Positions 25,803 through 34,640 of a stretch of DNA of 64,000 bases are shown piece after piece. The stretch is from NCBI RefSeq assembly GCF_002933875.1, contig NZ_BFAV01000119.1:22472-86471 (forward strand), given 5' to 3'. Position 1 is the first letter of the stretch, and the number at the start of each line of letters is the position of its first letter. The notes under the pieces were generated by a model, which had not been told where the DNA came from, did not search any database, and was given only the letters and a program-made list of their open reading frames with translations. Both the position numbers and the translations under genes were made by a program. Source of the stretch: Desulfocucumis palustris. Lineage in GTDB: Bacteria > Bacillota > Desulfotomaculia > Desulfotomaculales > Desulfocucumaceae.

Positions 25803-27905
25803 TTAAGCCGTCACAATTCTACTTAAATCCCCCACCGGGGCCGCCAGGCCGGCAACATTTTTCAACAGGGCGAGCCTGTTGTTTTTTATCTTTTCGTCCT
25901 CCACCATCACCATCACGCCCTCAAAGAACCGGTCCACCGGCCCCCGCAAGGCGCCTATTTCCTTTAGCGCGCCGCTGTAATCCCTCTTTTCCAGCAGCCC
26001 GGACACCTTGACGCCAACTTCCCCGCAGGCGCCGTAAAGATCTCGCTCCGCGTCAGTTTCGAACAGGGAGGCGTCCACAGCCGTACCTTCATATTTTTTG
26101 GCCAGATTGTTGGCCCGGTTGAATGCCGTCAGCAGTTCCTCGAAATATTCGTCCTGCCTGAAAGCGTCCAATGCCCCGGCCCGCTGCAACACGCCGTATA
26201 TGTCGTCCACACCGGCCGCCAGTACCGCCTCCACGGTATCGTGGCCAAAACCCCGCTCCGCCAGTATTCCTTTAAGCCTTAATATGAAAAACTCCTCCAG
26301 CGCGGACAGAACATTATCCCGCTCCACGGACAGAGGTGACGTTCCGGCTCCGCCTTCCCGCCCCTCCGCATAACCGTCATAAGCCCTGCCCAGCAGGTCT
26401 CCCAGAGAAAGCACAAGTTTTCTTTCAATAATAATATGGCAAATGCCCAGAGCTTGCCGGCGAAGGGCGTAGGGGTCCTGGGAACCCGTGGGCTGGATGC
26501 CTATGCCAAAGCAGCCCACCAGGGTGTCCAGCTTTTCCGCCAGGGAAAGAGCCATGCCGGGAAAGGTTTCAGGCAGCCGGTCGCCTGCGAAGCGGGGCAG
26601 GTAGTGCTCAAAAATAGCTTCGGCCACACCGGATTCTTCCCCGCTGCGCAGGGCATACTCCCTGCCCATTACCCCCTGCAGCTCGGGAAACTCGTATACC
26701 ATGCTGGTTACCAGGTCGGCCTTGCACAGGTAGGCGGCCCGGGATACCGTTTCCGCCGGGCCGTCCCCCAATCCCATGGCTGCGGTAAGTTGCCGGGCCA
26801 GTGTTGTTATTCTCCGGACCTTTTCATAAACGCTGCCAAGGCTTTCCTGCCAGACAACCTTTTTCAGTTCGTCCACCCGCCGGGACAGAGGAGTTTTCAG
26901 ATCCTCGTCCCAAAAGAAGGACGCGTCCGACAGCCTGGCCCGAAGAACCTTCTCGTTTCCGGCCCTGACAATATCCAGGTGCTGGGCGGTACCGTTTCTT
27001 ACGGCGATGAATTTTGGCAGCAGCGCCCCCGCCGGGTCCACCACCGGGAAATAACGCTGGTGCTCCCGCATGGGGGTGACCAGCACCTCCTTGGGAAGAC
27101 GTAGGTAATTTCTGTCAAATACCCCACAAAGGGCGGTGGGCCACTCCACAAGGTTAGTAACCTCATCCAGCAGCTCCTGGTCCACCTCCACGGTTCCCCC
27201 CTCGCTCCCGGCCACGGAGCACACCTGCTCCCTGATGACCTTTTTGCGTTCGGCCGGGTCCGCCATAACGTGGGCTTCCTTCAATTTATCCAGGTAATCC
27301 TCCGGTTTTTCCAGCCTTATGGGTCCCTTGCTTAAAAATCTATGTCCATAGGTTATCCTTCCGGACACAAGCCCGGCATATTCAAAATCAACCACTTCCC
27401 TGCCGTACAGTGCCGCCAGCCAGCGCACGGGCCTGGCGAAACGCACCTCCAGGTCCCCCCAGCGCATGGGTTTGGGAAAGTGAATGCCATTGATTATATT
27501 CAGAAATAATCCCTTCAATATCTCACCGGTGGGACGGCCTTCCTCCCTTTTTACCGCAAACACGTAATCCACCGGCCCCACAGGCTTGACCACCAGGTCG
27601 GAAACATCCACACCCTGGCTTTTGGCAAAGCCCTGGGCGGCCCGGGTGGCTTCTCCGGAGGCGTTAAAGGCAACCTTGACCGCCGGTCCCTTTACTTCCT
27701 GCAGCAACGGCTCCTGCACCGGTGAAATGCCGGCGGCCAGCACGGCCAGCCGCCTGGGAGTTCCGTAGGTCTCCACGCTTTCAAATTTGATCCTGCTCTC
27801 GTTAAGCAAATCAGCCGTCATTTTTTTAATCTGCTCCAGGGCCGGGTCGATAAACCTGGCCGGTATTTCCTCGGAGCCTATTTCAAGCAAAAAACTGCTG
27901 GTCAT
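25803..27905 (-). CDS. glyS: Glycyl-tRNA synthetase beta subunit
   Basis: A 700-aa subunit of the bacterial alpha2-beta2 glycyl-tRNA synthetase, which binds tRNA-Gly and supports aminoacylation. LLEIGSEEIPARFIDPALEQ at the N-terminus, MRWGDLEVRFARPVRWLAAL and MREHQRYFPV are family landmarks. The C-terminal anticodon-binding part has EDEKIKNNRLALLKN. It starts 2 bp after the alpha-subunit stop. Confidence 0.97.
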   Translation of the reverse strand: MTSSFLLEIGSEEIPARFIDPALEQIKKMTADLLNESRIKFESVETYGTPRRLAVLAAGISPVQEPLLQEVKGPAVKVAFNASGEATRAAQGFAKSQGVDVSDLVVKPVGPVDYVFAVKREEGRPTGEILKGLFLNIINGIHFPKPMRWGDLEVRFARPVRWLAALYGREVVDFEYAGLVSGRITYGHRFLSKGPIRLEKPEDYLDKLKEAHVMADPAERKKVIREQVCSVAGSEGGTVEVDQELLDEVTNLVEWPTALCGVFDRNYLRLPKEVLVTPMREHQRYFPVVDPAGALLPKFIAVRNGTAQHLDIVRAGNEKVLRARLSDASFFWDEDLKTPLSRRVDELKKVVWQESLGSVYEKVRRITTLARQLTAAMGLGDGPAETVSRAAYLCKADLVTSMVYEFPELQGVMGREYALRSGEESGVAEAIFEHYLPRFAGDRLPETFPGMALSLAEKLDTLVGCFGIGIQPTGSQDPYALRRQALGICHIIIERKLVLSLGDLLGRAYDGYAEGREGGAGTSPLSVERDNVLSALEEFFILRLKGILAERGFGHDTVEAVLAAGVDDIYGVLQRAGALDAFRQDEYFEELLTAFNRANNLAKKYEGTAVDASLFETDAERDLYGACGEVGVKVSGLLEKRDYSGALKEIGALRGPVDRFFEGVMVMVEDEKIKNNRLALLKNVAGLAAPVGDLSRIVTA

Positions 27906-27907
27906 AT

Positions 27908-28786
27908 TTATGCCCCCTTCCCTTTCAAAAGCGGATAACCCAGTTCCTCCCGCTGCTTCACGTAAGCCTGGGCGCAGGTGCGGGCCAGATTCCGCACCCG
28001 GTGAATATAGCCGGTTCTTTCGGTTACGCTGATGGCGCCCCTGGCATCCAGCAGGTTAAAGGTATGGGAACATTTAAGCACATAATCATAGGCGGGCAGC
28101 ACCAGGCCCCTGCCGGCCACCCGCAGCGCCTCGCCCTCAAACATTTCAAACATTTTAAACAGCATTCCGGTGTCGGCCTCTTCAAAATTATAGTGGGAGT
28201 GCTCCACCTCTCCCTGGTGATGCACATCCCTGTACGTGATGCCGTTAACCCACTCTATGTCAAAAACGCTGTCCACTTCCTGAATGAACATGGTCAGGCG
28301 TTCCAGCCCATAGGTTATTTCAGCGCATACCGGTCGGCAGTCCAGTCCGCCGCACTGCTGGAAATAGGTAAACTGGGTCACCTCCATGCCGTCCAGCCAG
28401 ACTTCCCAGCCAAGGCCCCAGGCCCCCAGGGTGGGGGACTCCCAGTTATCCTCCACAAACCGGATATCGTGACGGTCCGGATCAATTCCAATGGACCGCA
28501 GGCTGTCCAGATATATCTCCAGCACATCGTCCGGGGACGGTTTTAAAATAACCTGATACTGGTAATAATGCTGCAGCCGGTTGGGATTTTCCCCGTAGCG
28601 GCCGTCCGTGGGCCTGCGGGAGGGCTCCACGTAAGCCACCCGCCAGGGTTCGGGTCCCAGCGCCCGGAGAAAAGTGGCCGGGTTCATGGTGCCCGCCCCT
28701 TTTTCCACATCATAAGGCTGCTGAATAATACAGTTCCTTTCGCCCCAGAATTTGTTCAGGGTGAGTATCAATTCCTGAAAATTCAC
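27908..28786 (-). CDS. glyQ: Glycyl-tRNA synthetase alpha subunit
   Basis: A 292-aa class II catalytic subunit. [20 protein letters not shown] holds motif 1-like sequence, and [19 protein letters not shown] is motif 2 with the ATP-binding arginines. [18 protein letters not shown] forms the active site. Expression is controlled by the upstream T-box leader. Confidence 0.98.
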   Translation of the reverse strand: MNFQELILTLNKFWGERNCIIQQPYDVEKGAGTMNPATFLRALGPEPWRVAYVEPSRRPTDGRYGENPNRLQHYYQYQVILKPSPDDVLEIYLDSLRSIGIDPDRHDIRFVEDNWESPTLGAWGLGWEVWLDGMEVTQFTYFQQCGGLDCRPVCAEITYGLERLTMFIQEVDSVFDIEWVNGITYRDVHHQGEVEHSHYNFEEADTGMLFKMFEMFEGEALRVAGRGLVLPAYDYVLKCSHTFNLLDARGAISVTERTGYIHRVRNLARTCAQAYVKQREELGYPLLKGKGA

Positions 28787-28812
28787 CGTTGTTAGCCTCC
28801 TTTATAAGGTAA

Positions 28813-28955
28813 GGGGACACACCTTCTTTGGTTGTCATAATCCCACCTTTTAACAATTTAAATTAGGTTAATTAAATCCCATTTCATTTATCTTTCTTCA
28901 AGAAGGAATGTCCCCAACGTATGTCAGGGCACACACCCGGAATGTCCCCAATGTA
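28813..28955. repeat. Dispersed GGGGACA-type repeats, copy 3 (composite)
   Basis: GGGGACACACCTTCTTT at 28813, AAGAAGGAATGTCCCC at 28901-28916 in inverted orientation, and a second GGAATGTCCCC at 28939-28949. The block separates glyQ from the T-box terminator. Confidence 0.55.
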
Positions 28956-28969
28956 TGTCATAACAACCA

Positions 28970-29213
28970 AAAACCTCCCGTCCCGGCAGCTCTGCCGGGG
29001 ACGGGAGGTATAATCCCGCGGTTCCACCCCGCTTGGCCCGCTTATTCAGGCCCTCTCTTTTAATACAGGCTTTACTTGCCGGCGGACAACCGGCTTTCCT
29101 CCTGATGCTCAGGAACCCCTTTGGCACGGATGCTTTTACCGGGCTCCCACCCACCCCGGCTCTCTTAAAAAAACTGTCCGGCTACTTTTTCCTTCATCGC
29201 GGTATTTTTTTGT
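28970..29213 (-). ncRNA. Glycine T-box leader of glyQS
   Basis: On the minus strand the T-box bulge GGGTGGAACCGCG (29017-29030) is followed by a GC-rich terminator at 28970-29009 (arms ACCTCCCGTCCC and GGGACGGGAGGT, then T5). The A in TGGAACC pairs with the U73 discriminator expected for tRNA-Gly. The AGAGAGCCGGGGTGGGTGG segment upstream fits Stem I. Uncharged tRNA-Gly would stabilise the antiterminator. The specifier codon was not fixed by eye. Confidence 0.93.
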
Positions 29214-29242
29214 AATTTACCATAACCGCAGGCAATAGTCAA
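29214..29242 (-). promoter_or_regulatory. Sigma-A promoter of the glyQS leader
   Basis: TTGACT (29237-29242) and TAAATT (29214-29219) on the minus strand with exactly 17 bp between them. It lies immediately upstream of the T-box leader. Confidence 0.8.
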
Positions 29243-29264
29243 GATAGCCACGTTATCCGGGAAA

Positions 29265-29927
29265 TCAGTCATTCATGGATTGGACGGTCTTCGCTTTTCT
29301 GCGCTTCCTGCCCCGGCGCCAGATTCCCGCCCCCAGGTGCAGTCCGGAACCCCAGCCTCTTTCACCCATGACAGGCCCGGCCGCTGTCCCGCCGTCACGC
29401 TCCGGCCCCATTGCCCTGTTCTTTAAACCGTTGTTATGTACCCCGGGGGAAGGCCCCTGGTTATCAAATGGACCTTCCCCCACCCGAGGGTCCATTCCGC
29501 CCTCCACATCTTCCTCCCGGCTTTCAGAGCGCCCTGCATCTCCCCGGTCTATCTCCAGGGTATAATTATTGGCCATGGCGGTAACCGTGCCCAGGGCTCC
29601 CAGCACCGCCAGCTGGCTTGAGGCCAGCACCCCCAAAAGACCCAGCGCCCCCACCGGAGCCGGGAATTCCAGCACTGTTTTATCACCCTGCTTGATCTTT
29701 ATTCTGGACTCCTGGGTTTTGTGCAGCAATCCTTTCAACTGGCCGACAAACTCCTGCCCGCGATCCTGAACGCGGTTTGAAAAATTCTTTTCCCCTTCCT
29801 CAAGTTCAATCAGCGCCCTCACCACATCCCCTCCGGCCGCGTCCAGAGCCTGTTTGGCCTCGGCGTAGGAAACCCCCAGCCGGGATCTGATCAGATCTAT
29901 TTTCTCCAGCTCGTTCAAATTTGTCAC
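29265..29927 (-). CDS. UBA-like/DUF4342 domain protein
   Basis: A 220-aa protein. Residues 1-45 look like a ubiquitin-associated-type three-helix bundle (RSRLGVSYAEAKQALDAAGG). The following QESRIKIKQGDKTVLEFPAP and a hydrophobic GALGLLGVLASSQLAVLGAL stretch match DUF4342. The C-terminal third is glycine-rich and basic (RRGRKRRKAK), of low complexity. Its function is unknown. It sits between recO and the glyQS leader. Confidence 0.75.
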   Translation of the reverse strand: MTNLNELEKIDLIRSRLGVSYAEAKQALDAAGGDVVRALIELEEGEKNFSNRVQDRGQEFVGQLKGLLHKTQESRIKIKQGDKTVLEFPAPVGALGLLGVLASSQLAVLGALGTVTAMANNYTLEIDRGDAGRSESREEDVEGGMDPRVGEGPFDNQGPSPGVHNNGLKNRAMGPERDGGTAAGPVMGERGWGSGLHLGAGIWRRGRKRRKAKTVQSMND

Positions 29928-29979
29928 ACCCCCGTCAAATTTTGCATGCTGCTAATATTTAACCCTTATGGGGGTGTTT

Positions 29980-30726
29980 TTATTCATTTTCCAGCCAATC
30001 CAGAAACCTCACGGACTTCAATCTGCTTTCCAGGTGGTACTGTATAAAACCGCGCAGGGCATTTTTCATTTCTTTCTCCGTGCCGCCGCCAATTTTTATC
30101 CGGGCAAGCCTGTCCGGGGACCACTTCATAATTAACTTCATAACCTCCACCGCGTCCCTTTTCAATGAATATGCCGGGGCATGTCCGGTGGCGCAGCGGG
30201 AACAGGCCAGCCCACCCAGGGCCGGAACCAGGACAGCCCTTCCGTCACCCGCCTCCCTGCCGCAGGAAACGCAGTTTTCCAGGTGAGGGCGATAACCTGA
30301 CAGACTAAGAAGCTTTAACTCGAAAGAACGTACAATAATACTGTCCCGGCCTTCCCCAATACCGCCGTATGACTCCATAATCAGCTCAAAAATCCCGGGG
30401 GTGGCCTCACCCTCGGAAGTGAAGACGTCAACCAGTTCGGCCATGTAGCTGGCAAAGGCGATTCCCTCCAGGCTTTCCCGGAGTCTTTTGAAATATTCCA
30501 GGCCCTCGCACTGCTCCACCGAGTCCAGTTCCCTGCCGCGCCGGAGCTGAAATTTACCGTATGTAAAGGGCTGAACCGAGCCCCTCTTTCTGCTGGAGGG
30601 TTTGTCCGCCCCGTGGGCCACCGCCCTGAATTTACCCCCGGCCCGGGAATAAAGGGTCAACACCCGGTCGGCATCCCGCATGGAAACCGATTTAAGCACC
30701 AGGGCCTCTTCGGTGTAAAGCTTCAT
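29980..30726 (-). CDS. recO: DNA repair protein RecO
   Basis: A 248-aa recombination mediator that loads RecA with RecR and anneals strands. The N-terminal OB fold (EEALVLKSVSMRDADRVLTL) is followed by helices and a zinc finger, CVSCGREAGDG with ACSRC. It lies in the era-to-glyQS region, as in many Firmicutes, though here separated from era by corA and ubiX. Confidence 0.95.
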   Translation of the reverse strand: MKLYTEEALVLKSVSMRDADRVLTLYSRAGGKFRAVAHGADKPSSRKRGSVQPFTYGKFQLRRGRELDSVEQCEGLEYFKRLRESLEGIAFASYMAELVDVFTSEGEATPGIFELIMESYGGIGEGRDSIIVRSFELKLLSLSGYRPHLENCVSCGREAGDGRAVLVPALGGLACSRCATGHAPAYSLKRDAVEVMKLIMKWSPDRLARIKIGGGTEKEMKNALRGFIQYHLESRLKSVRFLDWLENE

Positions 30727-30860
30727 TAGTTTTCATATCCTTTTTTGGCAGTATTGATTTAATTATATTCCCACAGTCAAAAACATGAAAGAATATAAGG
30801 AGTAAATGAGTTCTATGAAGCGGCGCTTTCCTTTTTCGCTCAGCGGCTTTAAAATTAATT

Positions 30861-30873
30861 GGGGACATTCCCC
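30861..30873. repeat. Dispersed GGGGACA-type repeat, copy 4 (single end)
   Basis: GGGGACATTCCCC in the 202-bp gap between recO and ubiX. Only one end of the element is present. Confidence 0.4.
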
Positions 30874-30928
30874 GGCGAATTTGCCAGGATATAAGGAATC
30901 CGGGAAAACCGGAGTTGGAGGTATATAG

Positions 30929-31489
30929 ATGCGAATAGTTGTGGCTATAACCGGCGCCACCGGGGCGGTTTACGGTGTCGCCGTACTTGAGGCCCTTAAA
31001 TCCCTTGGAATTGAAACCCATCTGATATTAAGTCCCTGGGCGGTGAAAACCATAGAACTGGAAACCGACTATACCGCTGCTCAGGTGGCGGAACTGGCCA
31101 CGGTTTCTTTCCAGCCGGAGGACCTGACCGCGGGGCCGGCCAGCGGCTCCTTTTCCCACCAGGGAATGATAATCGCCCCCTGCAGCATGAAAACCCTGGC
31201 TTCCATAGCCAACGGCTATGCCGACAATCTCATTTCCAGGGCCGCCGACGTGACCATAAAGGAAAAGCGTCCCCTGGTGCTTTTGGCCAGGGAGACGCCT
31301 CTTAACGCCATACATCTGGAAAACATGCTTAAATTGTCCAGGCTGGGTGTTGTTGTAATGCCTCCCATACCTTCCTTTTATCAGCGCCCGGCAACAATCG
31401 GTGACCTAATCCGGCAGACCGCGGGCAGGGCGCTGGAACTGCTGGGCATTGAAAACGATATTTTCAGCCGCTGGAACGGCCCAAAGTAG
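30929..31489 (+). CDS. ubiX: UbiX-type flavin prenyltransferase
   Basis: Makes prenylated FMN, the cofactor of UbiD-type decarboxylases. The 186 aa carry VAITGATGAVYGVAVLEAL at the N-terminus (FMN phosphate site). APCSMKTLASIANGYADNLI and RPLVLLARETPLNAIHLENM follow, all diagnostic. GGAGG lies seven bases before the ATG. No UbiD partner is present in the window. It is the one plus-strand gene in this core stretch and converges with corA. Confidence 0.95.
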   Translation: MRIVVAITGATGAVYGVAVLEALKSLGIETHLILSPWAVKTIELETDYTAAQVAELATVSFQPEDLTAGPASGSFSHQGMIIAPCSMKTLASIANGYADNLISRAADVTIKEKRPLVLLARETPLNAIHLENMLKLSRLGVVVMPPIPSFYQRPATIGDLIRQTAGRALELLGIENDIFSRWNGPK

Positions 31490-31496
31490 CTACCAA

Positions 31497-31597
31497 GAGG
31501 CCGTTCAAAAACAAGCATGGCGCGAAAGGCGAAGCCGTCCAGCGCGGAGCACTGGACGGCTCTGAGTTAAACAGGCGCAGTTTTTCAACGGTCTCCT
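31497..31597. repeat. AGGCCGTTCAAAAA inverted-repeat element, copy 1
   Basis: Ends AGAGGCCGTTCAAAAAC and GTTTTTCAACGGTCTCCT (the latter up to 31597) are near-complements about 100 bp apart. An inner perfect hairpin GCCGTCCAG/CTGGACGGC lies between them. It fills the gap between the convergent ubiX and corA genes, overlaps the corA stop codon, and may serve both as terminator. A related copy is at 55985-56107. Confidence 0.65.
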
Positions 31598-32567
31598 ACA
31601 GCCATTTGTTAATCCGGAATATCATATACATATAAATCGATACCCCCAGCAGGCCGCCGGTTATGACCAGGGTGGAAATACCGTTTTCCTGGGCCGGCAG
31701 CGGAACGTTCATCCCGAAAAAACCCGTTACAAAGGTCAGGGGCATGAAAATGGTGGAAATAACCGTCAGAACCCGCATGGTTTCGTTGGTCCGGGCGCTG
31801 ATCACCGAATAGTAGGTGGCCAGGGCGCCGTCCACCAGGGCGCCGAAGCCGTCGATGGAGTCTATAATTCGCTCTATGTGGTCCACCAGGTCCAGATAAT
31901 AGGGTTTGTTTTCCTCGTCTATGCTGAAGGAATACTGCCCGCTGGCGTTGGTAAACATCCTTTTCTGGGGCATAATGGCCCGGCGCATGGAGAGAATGGT
32001 TTTCTTCAGGCTTAAGAACTCTTCGGTAATTTCCTTGGTGGGCTGCTCGTAAAGGTCATCCTCCAGTTCCTCAATCCTCTGGTTGATGCGTTCCAGCACC
32101 GGGAAATACATGTCGGTGATGCCGTCCAGGGTGGAATACAGGAAGAAGTCCGGTCCCTTTTTCATTACATTCGCCCGGTTGTTCAGGCAGTCCCTGGCGA
32201 TTCGCCCCAGGGTGGGCAGTGTGCGCCTGTGCAGGGTCACCACGTAATTCCTGCCGAGATACACGTTCAACTGCTCCAGTGAAATTTCCTCGTCACTTTC
32301 TTCCTCGTATCTCAAGGCATGCAAATTAAAAAAATAGTAATCCTCGTAATTGTCCACCTTGGCCCGGGGACTGTAATGCAGGCAGTCTTCCACGGTGAGG
32401 CTGTGAAAGTCAAACAGCCGGGCCACCTGGTTGATCTCCAGGTCGGTAAAATTAAACAAATCCACCCAGAGGAGGCTTTCCGGATTGGCCAGCAACTCCC
32501 TGGGTATAAGTTCCACATCATGAATTATGCGGTTTTGTTCCGCATCGTAAAAATAAGTTTTTATCAT
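31596..32567 (-). CDS. corA: CorA-type magnesium/metal transporter
   Basis: A pentameric Mg2+ (or Co2+/Ni2+) channel subunit, 323 aa from the chosen start. A long cytoplasmic domain precedes two C-terminal membrane helices. The signature GMN is in FFGMNVPLPAQ at the end of TM1, and the C-terminus FRINKWL is basic. ATG 32567 has GGGGGG eight bases upstream; a GTG nine bases earlier lacks room for one. A structured leader lies upstream. Confidence 0.93.
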   Translation of the reverse strand: MIKTYFYDAEQNRIIHDVELIPRELLANPESLLWVDLFNFTDLEINQVARLFDFHSLTVEDCLHYSPRAKVDNYEDYYFFNLHALRYEEESDEEISLEQLNVYLGRNYVVTLHRRTLPTLGRIARDCLNNRANVMKKGPDFFLYSTLDGITDMYFPVLERINQRIEELEDDLYEQPTKEITEEFLSLKKTILSMRRAIMPQKRMFTNASGQYSFSIDEENKPYYLDLVDHIERIIDSIDGFGALVDGALATYYSVISARTNETMRVLTVISTIFMPLTFVTGFFGMNVPLPAQENGISTLVITGGLLGVSIYMYMIFRINKWL

Positions 32568-32587
32568 CGGGTTCACCCCCCGAAATT

Positions 32588-32709
32588 TTAATTCATAGAT
32601 CAGCCTCCTGGTAAAGTTTGAACGGAAATTTTACTCCTCAACAAACAAAACAGGTGGTATGGAATTATAATTCAAACTACGTCGTGGGCACGGGTCATCC
32701 ATTATACCA
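32588..32709 (-). promoter_or_regulatory. Structured corA leader with start-stop mini-uORF
   Basis: On the minus strand an extended TGGTATAAT -10 box begins a leader in which GGTGGTAT...TGGA can pair with TTCCATACCACC (32656-32709). AGTTTGAA could alternatively pair with TTCAAACT near 32616. AGGAGG at 32604-32609 lies seven bases before ATG-AAT-TAA (32588-32596), a three-codon start-stop frame. No known Mg2+ riboswitch motif was recognised. A regulatory role is inferred. Confidence 0.45.
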
Positions 32710-32807
32710 CCCCCCGAAAATAGCAAAATGATCTGTAAATAATCCGGAAACTGTTTTATTTTATAATTTTTCACGGCCCCAAGTCAATCGTTTGACAGCT
32801 TAAAACG

Positions 32808-32840
32808 GCGGAACCCGGGCTTTTCCAGACCGGGTTCCGC
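32808..32840 (-). terminator. Intrinsic terminator after era
   Basis: GCGGAACCCGG pairs with CCGGGTTCCGC around an 11-nt loop, 15 bp past the era stop. A short T4 follows on the minus strand. Confidence 0.82.
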
Positions 32841-32854
32841 TACTATTTTATTCC

Positions 32855-33757
32855 TTACCTCTCCGGGGTATAACCGAAATTACTAATGTAAGAATCCTTA
32901 TTTCGCCAGTCCGCCTTTACCTTGACCCACAGCTCCAGAAAAAATTTGGAGCCGAAAAGGGCCTCCATTTCCTCCCGGGCCTGCTGGCCTATCCTTTTAA
33001 GCATCGCCCCGCTCTTACCTATCAATATCCTCTTCTGGGAATCCCTTTCGGTATATACAATGGCCCTTACCGCCACCACGCCGTTGGCTCTTTCCGCCAC
33101 ATCCTCCACCACCACGGCCACCGAATGGGGCACTTCCTGGGAGGTGAGGTGCAATACCTTTTCCCTTATCAGCTCGGCCATGATGAACCTTTCCGGCCGA
33201 TCGGTAACCATGTCGTCGGGATAATATTTGGGACCGGCGGGCAGGTAATTCACCATCAAGTCCGTCAGCCGCTCAACATTTTCACCATTCAAGGCGGAAA
33301 CCGGCACTATCTCTTTGAAATCATAAAGCTGCCTGTAACCCTCAATCAAGGGAAGCAAGTCATGTTTGGCAATCCGGTCGATTTTGTTAATCACCAGCAA
33401 AACCGGGGTTGTTACCCTTTTCATCTGCTCCAGTATGAATGTGTCGCCGGGCCCCGGGGTTTCCGTCTCCACCACGAATAGTATTACATCGACCTCTTTT
33501 AGGGTTCCCAGGGCCACTTCCACCATGTATTCCCCCAGGCGGTGCTTGGGTTTGTGAATTCCCGGGGTGTCCAGCAACACCAGCTGGGCGTCCTCCCTGG
33601 TTATTACCGAGTGTATTTTATGCCTGGTGGTCTGCGGCTTATCGGAAACGATGGCTATCTTCTGCCCCACCAGGCGGTTTAATAGGGTGGATTTGCCCAC
33701 GTTGGGGCGGCCCACGATGGCTGCGAAGCCAGATTTATATGAATCCTTTGCGGTCAT
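32855..33757 (-). CDS. era: GTPase Era
   Basis: A 300-aa ribosome-assembly GTPase that binds the 3' end of 16S rRNA. The G1 motif GRPNVGKST, switch region KPQTTRHK, G3 DTPG and G4 NKID are all present. The KH domain includes GKSGAMLKRIGQQAREEME. It closes the yqfC-to-era cluster on the minus strand. Confidence 0.98.
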   Translation of the reverse strand: MTAKDSYKSGFAAIVGRPNVGKSTLLNRLVGQKIAIVSDKPQTTRHKIHSVITREDAQLVLLDTPGIHKPKHRLGEYMVEVALGTLKEVDVILFVVETETPGPGDTFILEQMKRVTTPVLLVINKIDRIAKHDLLPLIEGYRQLYDFKEIVPVSALNGENVERLTDLMVNYLPAGPKYYPDDMVTDRPERFIMAELIREKVLHLTSQEVPHSVAVVVEDVAERANGVVAVRAIVYTERDSQKRILIGKSGAMLKRIGQQAREEMEALFGSKFFLELWVKVKADWRNKDSYISNFGYTPER

Positions 33758-33775
33758 TTGGCGCTCCCCTTTGAT

Positions 33776-34186
33776 TTAACCTTTTAACGTAGTATTCCCC
33801 GCAGCCGGGGTTAATGTGAAATATCCGGGCAGGAGCTGGGAAACCTTTTGCTCCAGAAACTCTTTCCTGTTGTTGCACATGATCACATTAATATCTCCCC
33901 CGAATTCGGCCAGTACCTGCCTGCAGGCCCCGCAGGGGGTACAGAAATCTTCGGTGTCTGAAATCACCGCTATAGCTTTGAATTTTGTATCACCCTCACT
34001 CACTGCTTTAAAAACCGCCGCCCTTTCAGCGCAACAGGTTAAGCCGTAAGAAGCGTTTTCCACATTGCAGCCGTTATAAACCTTTCCCCCCTCGGTCAGA
34101 AGGGCGGCCCCCACCCTGAATCCGGAATAGGGGGCGTAGGCCTTTTCCCTGGCCGCGACGGCAGTATTAATCAATTCCTGAATCAT
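33776..34186 (-). CDS. cdd: Cytidine deaminase
   Basis: A 136-aa zinc enzyme that deaminates (deoxy)cytidine in pyrimidine salvage. NVENASYGLTCCAERAAVF has the C-A-E catalytic signature, and TPCGACRQVLAEF supplies the other two zinc ligands. ATG 34186 is used because AGGTG lies seven bases upstream and the family starts there. Confidence 0.96.
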   Translation of the reverse strand: MIQELINTAVAAREKAYAPYSGFRVGAALLTEGGKVYNGCNVENASYGLTCCAERAAVFKAVSEGDTKFKAIAVISDTEDFCTPCGACRQVLAEFGGDINVIMCNNRKEFLEQKVSQLLPGYFTLTPAAGNTTLKG

Positions 34187-34207
34187 AATAATCACCTGTC
34201 CAAGGAA

Positions 34208-34234
34208 AGGGGACACACCTTCTTAGGCTGCCCC
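34208..34234. repeat. Dispersed GGGGACA-type repeat, copy 5
   Basis: GGGGACACACCTTCTTAGG just upstream of cdd, in the cdd-dgkA gap, one end only. Confidence 0.45.
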
Positions 34235-34249
34235 TGATTCCTTACCTTT

Positions 34250-34627
34250 TTATTTATTTCCCGAAGGAATACCCCCGATAAAATACGGATAAAAGACCAG
34301 TAATCCGATAACCGCCGCCGCAATGGCGGCCAGCAGCACCGCCCCGGCGGCGACGTCCTTGGCGGCGCCGGCCAGGGGGTGATACTCCTTGACAGTGGCG
34401 TCTATTGTTGCCTCAATGGCTGTATTTATCATTTCCGCACTCATGACCAAAGCCATGGCCAATATCAAAAGCGCCAGATCCCTGCCCGCCACTCTCAGCC
34501 CCAGGGCCAAAATGAACACCACGGCGGCGGCTGCGGAATGGATCTTCATGTTGCGCTGGGTTTTCCAGGTATGGTAAATGCCCTTGAAGGCATACCCGAA
34601 ACTCCTCCACAATCTCCCTCTGCCCAT
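34250..34627 (-). CDS. dgkA: Diacylglycerol/undecaprenol kinase
   Basis: A small integral membrane kinase of about 125 aa. The pattern WRSFGYAFKGIYHTWKTQRN followed by MKIHSAAAAVVF, then SAEMINTAIEATIDATV with catalytic glutamates, is the DgkA signature; Gram-positive members phosphorylate undecaprenol. Three hydrophobic helices are visible. ATG 34627 is preferred; a TTG at 34657 would overlap ybeY. It lies between ybeY and cdd, as in Bacillus. Confidence 0.93.
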   Translation of the reverse strand: MGRGRLWRSFGYAFKGIYHTWKTQRNMKIHSAAAAVVFILALGLRVAGRDLALLILAMALVMSAEMINTAIEATIDATVKEYHPLAGAAKDVAAGAVLLAAIAAAVIGLLVFYPYFIGGIPSGNK

Positions 34628-34640
34628 ATAAAAAACCGCT

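Noticed and set aside
32577..32760. M-box (Mg2+) riboswitch upstream of corA
   Set aside because: None of the conserved M-box blocks could be found; only an unclassified hairpin leader is present.
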